A DNA stretch of 64,000 bases from Rhizobiaceae bacterium (GTDB lineage Bacteria; Pseudomonadota; Alphaproteobacteria; Rhizobiales; Rhizobiaceae), in assembly GCA_029233925.1 (NCBI GenBank), contig JARGOX010000011.1, positions 1 to 64,000 on the forward strand, given 5' to 3'. The notes under the pieces are model-generated. The model searched no databases and had not been told where the DNA came from. It worked only from the letters and a program-made list of their open reading frames with translations. A program made the translations under genes and the position numbers. Below, in pieces: positions 58,928 to 64,000 of this stretch (its first letter is position 1; the number at the start of each line of letters is the position of its first letter).

Positions 58928-59842
58928 ATGTTCCTGGACAGTGCGATCATTGAATCCATCCCGCGGTTTTTCACGCCGGTTCTGCTTGCCGCCATCGGCA
59001 GCGCCCTGTGCGAGCGCGCCGCCGTCTTCAATATCGCCCTGGAGGGCATGATGCTGGTCGGCGCATTCGCCGCCGTCGTCGGCTGCGTCTACACCGGAAG
59101 CTGGATGGGCGGCATCGGCTTTGCCATCGTCGCTGGCGCTGCCTTTGGCCTGATCTTTTCGTTTTTCGGGGTGCAGCGCGGCGGCGATGACATCATCGTC
59201 AGCATCGGGTTGAACGTGCTGGCCATTGGTCTGACGGCGTTCCTGCTGCGCGCCCTGTTCGGCGTGCAGGGCCAATTTGAAGATCCGCGCATTGTGGAGA
59301 TTCCGAAGGTCAATCTTGGACCGGTCGCCGATATCCCCTTCATCGGAGACTTGCTGTCCGGCCAATCCATCCTTGTCTGGTTCGCGGTTCTGATGGTCTT
59401 TGCCACGCATTTTTTCCTCAACAACCACTATTACGGCCTGCGCATTCGTGCCGCTGGCCAGAACGCCTCGGCCCTGCGCAGTGTCGGCGTCTCGCCAGAA
59501 CGGGTCAAAACAGCGGCACTCGTTGCCTGCGGTATCCTGTGCGCCCTCGGCGGCGCGCAATTGTCGATCTCCAACGTGACTTTGTTCACGGAAGGCATGA
59601 GCGCCGGGCGTGGCTGGATCGCCCTGGTGATCGTCATGATGTGCAGCGCCCGGTTGCCCTGGATCCTGCCCACCGCCATTCTGTTCGGTCTGGTCGATGC
59701 CATGGGCTTTCGCATGCAGGGGTTGGGCCTGCCGCAACAATTGACCGAAGCCCTGCCCTATCTGCTGGCCATCGTGGTGCTGATCATCGCGTTCCGCCGC
59801 AAGTCCATACGGCAGCAGGCACTGGGCCAGTCAGACGCCTAG
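58928..59842 (+). CDS. ABC transporter permease, nucleoside type (second)
   Basis: About 304 aa with about eight to ten hydrophobic segments. LCERAAVFNIALEGMMLVGAFAAVV is the YufQ/NupQ-type motif, and ALRSVGVSPERVKTAALVACGILCALGGAQLS is the cytosolic coupling loop. The ATG at 58928 was chosen since it gives the standard N-terminus (MFLDSAIIESIPRFFTPVLLAA); the frame is open back into the preceding gene. Last gene of the nucleoside operon. Confidence 0.93.
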   Translation: MFLDSAIIESIPRFFTPVLLAAIGSALCERAAVFNIALEGMMLVGAFAAVVGCVYTGSWMGGIGFAIVAGAAFGLIFSFFGVQRGGDDIIVSIGLNVLAIGLTAFLLRALFGVQGQFEDPRIVEIPKVNLGPVADIPFIGDLLSGQSILVWFAVLMVFATHFFLNNHYYGLRIRAAGQNASALRSVGVSPERVKTAALVACGILCALGGAQLSISNVTLFTEGMSAGRGWIALVIVMMCSARLPWILPTAILFGLVDAMGFRMQGLGLPQQLTEALPYLLAIVVLIIAFRRKSIRQQALGQSDA

Positions 59843-59854
59843 AACGTTCACGAC

Positions 59855-59870
59855 CAAATGGAAGCATTTG
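59855..59870. repeat. Short palindrome CAAATG-GAAG-CATTTG
   Basis: 6-4-6 inverted repeat 13 bp after the last permease gene of the nucleoside operon. It shares CAAATGG and CATTTGAT with the palindrome at 8075-8090. No T-run follows, so it is unlikely to be a simple terminator. Confidence 0.45.
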
Positions 59871-60034
59871 ATCGAGGAAAGCCGACTCACGCGGCATGCC
59901 CCCTACCGTAGCATGAACGCTGCATGCCGATTTTGTGTATAATGCACAACCGATTGCCAGGCCAAAAGAAAAGTACGATTGGTTCATTCGTAAGATTGAA
60001 ATAGGCCCCCTTTGCTGGACCGGGAGAGCAACAG

Positions 60035-60952
60035 TTGAGCGATATTGCATTTCACAGTCCGGACCATCCGTACAATCAGAAATTTGTGAATTTCGCCCGT
60101 CGCGAGATCGGCGCGCGCGTCAGGATCGAGAATTGTTCACGCGATTTCGGTCGACCATCGATTGTCTGGCGCCTGACAGCCGACGACGGGTCAAGGACCT
60201 GGCTGAAACACCATGAAGATGAAAAACTGTTCCAGCGTGAGTTGATCGGACTGGAGCACTATGTCCCGGCACTGGGCGCGCAGCCCTGGTGGTCTTCACC
60301 TGCCCTCGTCGCCAAGGACGCCGAAACGAATGTCATGCTGATGACCGACGTCGAGGGCGAAGCCCTCAACACAATTGCGGCCACGGCTGACGAAGAATGG
60401 ACGATGTTTCGTCTTGCAGCAAAATTCATCCGCAGATTGCATGCTTTGGAAAGCTGTGCCCCAGACGCCAGCGCTGCCACACCCGATCTGCGGCATAGAT
60501 TGGAAAATTACCTGACTTCAGGCCTTGCTTCCATTGACGATAAAACCAGGAAGTGGACACAGGGTCTGATTGATCAGGCCTGTGCAGCGGGGCCTATTGC
60601 GCCCGTGGCCTGTCACCGGGATTTTTCGCCACGCAATTGGCTGATGGCGCAAAGCCCGACCGGTATCATCACCTTAGGCGTCATCGACTGGGAACGCAGC
60701 GGCCAGGACCTGTGGCTCTACGATGCGCAACGGATGGTCTATGACCACTGGCACGACAAGCCACAACTGCGTGAGGCCTATTTCGAGGGATATGGCCGTC
60801 AGCCAACTGCTGCGGAACAACTGCAACTTGACGCCATTTGCCTGGTCGGCGCAATCGCCAGCATTCCCTGGGCGCAAAAGCATCGGGACACACATTTCGC
60901 CACCCTCAGCCGCGAGATAATCGCGCGAATCCAAGCGCAATATATCAAGTGA
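60035..60952 (+). CDS. Aminoglycoside/choline phosphotransferase family protein
   Basis: 305 aa APH-fold kinase. The catalytic loop is ACHRDFSPRNWLM (HxDxxxxN, about residue 191) and the metal-binding motif is GVIDWERSGQDLWLYD. An N-terminal region with MLMTDVEGE fits the hinge. Such proteins phosphorylate small molecules such as choline, sugars or antibiotics; the substrate here is unknown and resistance should not be assumed. It starts with TTG at 60035, supported by GGAG 8 nt upstream; no ATG in frame precedes the domain. Confidence 0.87.
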   Translation: MSDIAFHSPDHPYNQKFVNFARREIGARVRIENCSRDFGRPSIVWRLTADDGSRTWLKHHEDEKLFQRELIGLEHYVPALGAQPWWSSPALVAKDAETNVMLMTDVEGEALNTIAATADEEWTMFRLAAKFIRRLHALESCAPDASAATPDLRHRLENYLTSGLASIDDKTRKWTQGLIDQACAAGPIAPVACHRDFSPRNWLMAQSPTGIITLGVIDWERSGQDLWLYDAQRMVYDHWHDKPQLREAYFEGYGRQPTAAEQLQLDAICLVGAIASIPWAQKHRDTHFATLSREIIARIQAQYIK

Positions 60953-61357
60953 GTGTTGGAGGTGCCGGATACGCATTTCCATTGTACTGCATTGTGCAGT
61001 TTGGAAGCTGAAAGCCGGACGTATGCCATGGGCACAACGGGTTACCTGTTGCCATCACAGTTTCAAGCCAGCAAGTCGTGACAGGCTGCGAGGAAAGTGA
61101 CCTCGGCATTCCTCAGCGACCTGCTGGTGCCCCGTTACGTTGGACGAGCGCCAACCACACGTGTTCCAACATGGCAGGGTGAACTTCATCAAAGGCTCAC
61201 ATCATCCATCTTGTCGTATCAGTCCTTGCCATGTGCCAACATTCGCGGCGGCGGTCTCTACCAACGACGTATCAGGCCAACTCATGAATTTTCTTTGCAC
61301 AGATACCCCCGTATCCGGAGCGCCTGAGTACACCACCAATGCCCACTTGCGCCCTGG
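60953..61357. other. Gene-poor region
   Basis: About 400 bp between the phosphotransferase stop and the stop of the PP-loop gene (convergent). Plus-strand frames here run on antisense into the PP-loop gene and have no domain support. I see no terminator hairpin I would defend. Confidence 0.45.
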
Positions 61358-62548
61358 TCACCTCGGCATCAGCTCTCTGAATGCGGCCTTGAAATACCTG
61401 ATCGAACGTCCGATGGAACGATTGGATTTGTACATCACCGGCAAAAAGGGGCTGACTTGTTCCGCAATGCGATGCACCCATGGGGCATCGCAGCCATTCG
61501 CGCGGGCGAGATCGAGCAGTGGCAGGATATCCCCCAATGTTTCTTCGTTGAATTTCAGGCGATCAATCATCTTCGGTTCGAGTTGCGAGCCGAAGATGAT
61601 GTTTTCACCATGCCCGGCAGCCAGCAGTGAGAGCCTGGTCTGAACACATTTGTCGCAATTGCCACAATTGGCGGAGCGGTCCTTACCCCGCCAGCAAAAC
61701 TGCGCCAGACGCAAGGCTTCTGGCCATCGGTCAGCCAGAAAGGCGACCTTTTGTGGTCGAGAATAGCCCGCACCGTCGTGAACGATTTCCATTTCATCGC
61801 CAGACGTGAGGTAGTCTGTTGCCGGGCTGGATCCCCACGGATGTGGCACGAAACTGACGTAATTATAGGGGTCCGAACCAGCTATTCTACCCACACGAGA
61901 ACTCTGCGAATATAAATGCAAGACACTGGCAAGGGCAGCGCCATGGCTGTGGTTCCAGTTGGTGGGTAAACTCTCGCGAAGCGACGTTCGAACGACGTGC
62001 AACGCAACGTCTGCGGAATCCGTAATTTTCTCGATACGTTTTCGAAGGTTGTCAAAATCTGTCTGGTTGGAAAGCGGAACATCAAAACCATGAACCAAGA
62101 GGGCAGATCGGGTGGTCTCAGCAGAGCCGGAATCTATCGCGCCCGGGTGACGAAACAAGGTGAAAATTGAGTCCACGCCTCCCGAGAATGTCTGGATGGC
62201 GTTTTTGTTGTGCGGGGTCATCGAGAAATTTTCAGACGGTATCACATCCGCCGCTTCGATATCCACAAACTGGTAATCATCAGGACAATAACAATGCCAG
62301 GCCTCTTGAAACAGTGCGATATTGCGGAAGAGTTTTTCGCTTATCGGACCTTTGACCTTGAGCTTGCTGCAGTGACGCATTGCATGAAAAATGACATTGC
62401 ACAGTGGGCCGTCCAGGGTTTTGGGATCCTCCACCGGTGCGCTGATTTCCGTGAGTACCCGGATGGTCTGGACTCCATCGCCATGAAGAATGAGGGTCTG
62501 CCCTTTGCCCGAAAGCGATCCCTCCACATCCAACGTCAATGTCTTCAT
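61358..62548 (-). CDS. PP-loop ATPase with QueC-like zinc site
   Basis: 396 aa. The PP-loop SGGVDS is at residues 122-127 (N-type ATP pyrophosphatase fold, as in QueC, asparagine synthase, and tRNA thiolases). A CxnCxxCxxC site, NCGNCDKCVQTR with Cys at 295, 298 and 301 plus Cys 285, matches the zinc site of QueC-type enzymes. HPWGSSPATDYL and EIVHDGAGYSRPQKV lie between. About 120 residues precede the PP-loop, unlike compact QueC, so it is probably not preQ0 synthase itself. It would adenylate a carboxylate or carbonyl for amide or nitrile formation; the substrate is unknown. It lies 74 bp downstream of the SET gene in the same direction. Confidence 0.8.
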   Translation of the reverse strand: MKTLTLDVEGSLSGKGQTLILHGDGVQTIRVLTEISAPVEDPKTLDGPLCNVIFHAMRHCSKLKVKGPISEKLFRNIALFQEAWHCYCPDDYQFVDIEAADVIPSENFSMTPHNKNAIQTFSGGVDSIFTLFRHPGAIDSGSAETTRSALLVHGFDVPLSNQTDFDNLRKRIEKITDSADVALHVVRTSLRESLPTNWNHSHGAALASVLHLYSQSSRVGRIAGSDPYNYVSFVPHPWGSSPATDYLTSGDEMEIVHDGAGYSRPQKVAFLADRWPEALRLAQFCWRGKDRSANCGNCDKCVQTRLSLLAAGHGENIIFGSQLEPKMIDRLKFNEETLGDILPLLDLARANGCDAPWVHRIAEQVSPFLPVMYKSNRSIGRSIRYFKAAFRELMPR

Positions 62549-62622
62549 GTCACAGCACTCGGAGTTTGCTGCGGCATGTGAAATTCTTTTTTGCGACTGA
62601 TAAGTGACACAGCATGCAGATG

Positions 62623-63210
62623 CTAGTTCTCCAGGTAATCCGACAACTCGTCGACGATGTAACTTTGCAGAACATTCATATGCAAATATTTCAGAAGCAA
62701 AGCTCTTGGCACGCTTTTGACATTACAAATTGACGATCTGCAATTTTCGGAATTGCACCTGCATTGCATTGTCCATGCGTCAGGAGCAACGCTGCAACTT
62801 ACGGTGGTCGAATAGTCGTATGTAATCTCTTCTCCGGCATCTATATCGCGGATCGCTATAAGGTCGTTCCGTGCCCTTATTCCTGCGTTCGGGTTGCAAC
62901 TGTGATTGAAGGCCAATGAGGCGGGATCCAGATCGATAAAAAGGTCGGCATCAATTTGGAGCGGGTCATCCGGGGTCACTTTCCGTTTTTTGATTCTGCG
63001 CAAAACCTCCTTGAAATCGATGACATCGCCACGCAATGCACAGATCAGATCACCTTTATTGATATCGGTCGTCGCGAATGAACCCAGTTGATGGATGTCA
63101 GAGACCCCGATGGCAATGGATCCGGAACCCGCACGCACCACCATTGGAATGTTCACATCATAAGACCGTTTGCGCGAAAAGACGCCGAAAGCTCTTTCGA
63201 ATATTCTCAC
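62623..63210 (-). CDS. SET-domain protein (putative protein lysine methyltransferase)
   Basis: About 195 aa. SET motifs are FNHSCNPN (SAM and active-site knot) and GEEITYDYST, followed by a complete post-SET CxCx4C motif (CRCNSENC), which with the Cys of HSCNP can form the zinc site seen in eukaryotic-type SET enzymes. The N-terminal part holds SFATTDINKGDLI, the usual SET-N start. The start is GTG at 63210, since GGAG lies 6 nt upstream; GTG at 63222 is the alternative. The gene is upstream of the PP-loop gene with a 74-bp gap, probably one operon. The methylated target is unknown. Confidence 0.82.
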   Translation of the reverse strand: MRIFERAFGVFSRKRSYDVNIPMVVRAGSGSIAIGVSDIHQLGSFATTDINKGDLICALRGDVIDFKEVLRRIKKRKVTPDDPLQIDADLFIDLDPASLAFNHSCNPNAGIRARNDLIAIRDIDAGEEITYDYSTTVSCSVAPDAWTMQCRCNSENCRSSICNVKSVPRALLLKYLHMNVLQSYIVDELSDYLEN

Positions 63211-63222
63211 CCCAAGCTCCAC

Positions 63223-63635
63223 ACATTTGTTTCAACATACCCCAAATGGCCTGCCTTGTGATGCCTTAACTGCCCAATCGAGCCGGCAAATCAAGTATTT
63301 TCAATCGACGGACGGATCTGTTCTGCCGTTTTCGCCCTGTTTCGGTCATGCCCGGGGATCCTGACACGTCCTTCGCGGCGGTGGGTATTTTTATTCGCCC
63401 TCAGTTGCGACGCAGATCCAAAGACACAAAATCAGGCGAACCGAACGTCTTATCCGATCCACGCAGCATCGACAGACCAACATTCCAACGGATTGAGCTC
63501 ACAGGGATTGCGAACTGTAGGATCAGACAGACAGGGACATACAGATGGCCCTTTATTGCATGCCTGCCATCCGCTTCTGGTAGTTGCTGCAGTGCAACAT
63601 AGACATTATGTAAGAAGCAACAGAAAGAGGGTACC
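63223..63635. other. Divergent intergenic region
   Basis: About 410 bp between the SET gene (minus) and the DUF1127-like gene (plus); it must carry both promoters. One short plus-strand frame (63348-63602) lacks any recognisable features. Nothing else seen. Confidence 0.45.
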
Positions 63636-63818
63636 ATGTCTTTTAATGCATCACGCGCCAGCCGCGCTATTGGCTCATTCGGTCGTTTTTTTGGAGAAGC
63701 CGTGGACAGCATTGCCCGCGCCCGCCTGGCAACGGAAATTTTGAACACGCCTGAAAGCGTTTTCGAGCGCAGAGGCACAACACGCGACCAGGCCATGCGC
63801 CGTATCATGGACATCTGA
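63636..63818 (+). CDS. DUF1127-like small protein
   Basis: 60 aa, starting MSFNASRASRAIGSFGRFFGEAVDSIARARLATEIL with an Arg-rich helix, then a short tail ending RRIMDI. It resembles small YjiS/DUF1127 proteins like the one at 27346-27519, although similarity between the two is low. AGAGGG lies upstream of the ATG. Function unknown. Confidence 0.6.
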   Translation: MSFNASRASRAIGSFGRFFGEAVDSIARARLATEILNTPESVFERRGTTRDQAMRRIMDI

Positions 63819-64000
63819 TCTGCCTTCTTATTGATTGGGTACGCAGGGGTTCAACCCGATAGGCTGGACATTGTCCCTGCTGAGTACAGTCGGCCTGCCA
63901 CCCTGCGCATGCCGCTCAAAACGGCCTTTACACAAGAGAGCCCTTCCCGATGGGTTTCTCATTTTGAACAACGCGCATTCGGCGTCTAAACACGTCTGAA

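Noticed and set aside
61140-61643. 167-codon plus-strand ORF overlapping the PP-loop gene
   Set aside because: It is antisense to a clearly supported gene for nearly 300 bp and shows no domain.

Overview
The window looks like a chromosomal segment of an alphaproteobacterium of the order Hyphomicrobiales (Rhizobiales). The evidence is a compact block ddl-ftsQ-ftsA-ftsZ / lpxC / bamD / recN / ligA in the usual alphaproteobacterial order, an FtsZ with a long proline/alanine-rich linker, an AsmA protein with an alphaproteobacterial N-terminus, small DUF1127-like proteins, and moderate-to-high GC with alpha-type codon use. I cannot name genus or species. I see no rRNA, tRNA, CRISPR array or prophage.

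Layout. 0-20 kb holds mostly chromosomal genes: an AsmA protein and a GlcD-type flavoprotein (minus strand); a thioesterase and a ClC channel (plus); an odd kinase-like protein; a PCMT/erythromycin-esterase fusion; a glycine-zipper membrane protein (minus); a UvrD/PcrA helicase; a Tat-exported cyclic-nucleotide phosphodiesterase/nucleotidase; an epimerase; and a gamma-glutamyltransferase. 20.1-23.6 kb is an accessory patch: a 280-bp MITE-like element sitting exactly on the ggt stop codon, then an AT-richer glycosyltransferase and two tandem TupA-like ATP-grasp genes, probably for surface polysaccharide modification. 23.8-30.6 kb has SCO1, a CPA1-type antiporter, PrmA, a DUF1127 protein, aminopeptidase P and the AzlC/AzlD exporter. 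30.7-42.1 kb is the conserved DNA repair, outer membrane, lipid A and cell division block, all on the minus strand, with clear intrinsic terminators after ftsZ and lpxC.

42.0-46.9 kb is a segmental duplication. Two near-identical membrane-anchored EAL phosphodiesterase genes each follow a copy of the ddl 5' end. The right-hand ddl copy is a fragment without a start codon. This block lies where murB/murC would normally be expected upstream of ddl.

46.9-52.2 kb is a six-gene minus-strand operon: FAD-linked oxidase, FadR-type GntR regulator, VOC protein, and a NitT/TauT-type ABC importer. A palindrome fitting the FadR-family operator lies 34 bp before the first gene, which suggests one self-regulated uptake and catabolism unit. 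54.3-59.8 kb is a plus-strand nucleoside salvage operon (nucleoside hydrolase, BMP binding protein, ABC ATPase, two permeases) preceded by four imperfect 13-bp repeats. An acyltransferase-3 gene and a phosphotransferase gene flank these blocks.

The least conventional locus is at 61.4-63.2 kb: a bacterial SET-domain protein, with a complete post-SET cysteine motif, upstream of a QueC-like PP-loop ATPase with a four-cysteine zinc site. This pair, the EAL/ddl duplication and the MITE at the ggt stop codon are the main points for follow-up.
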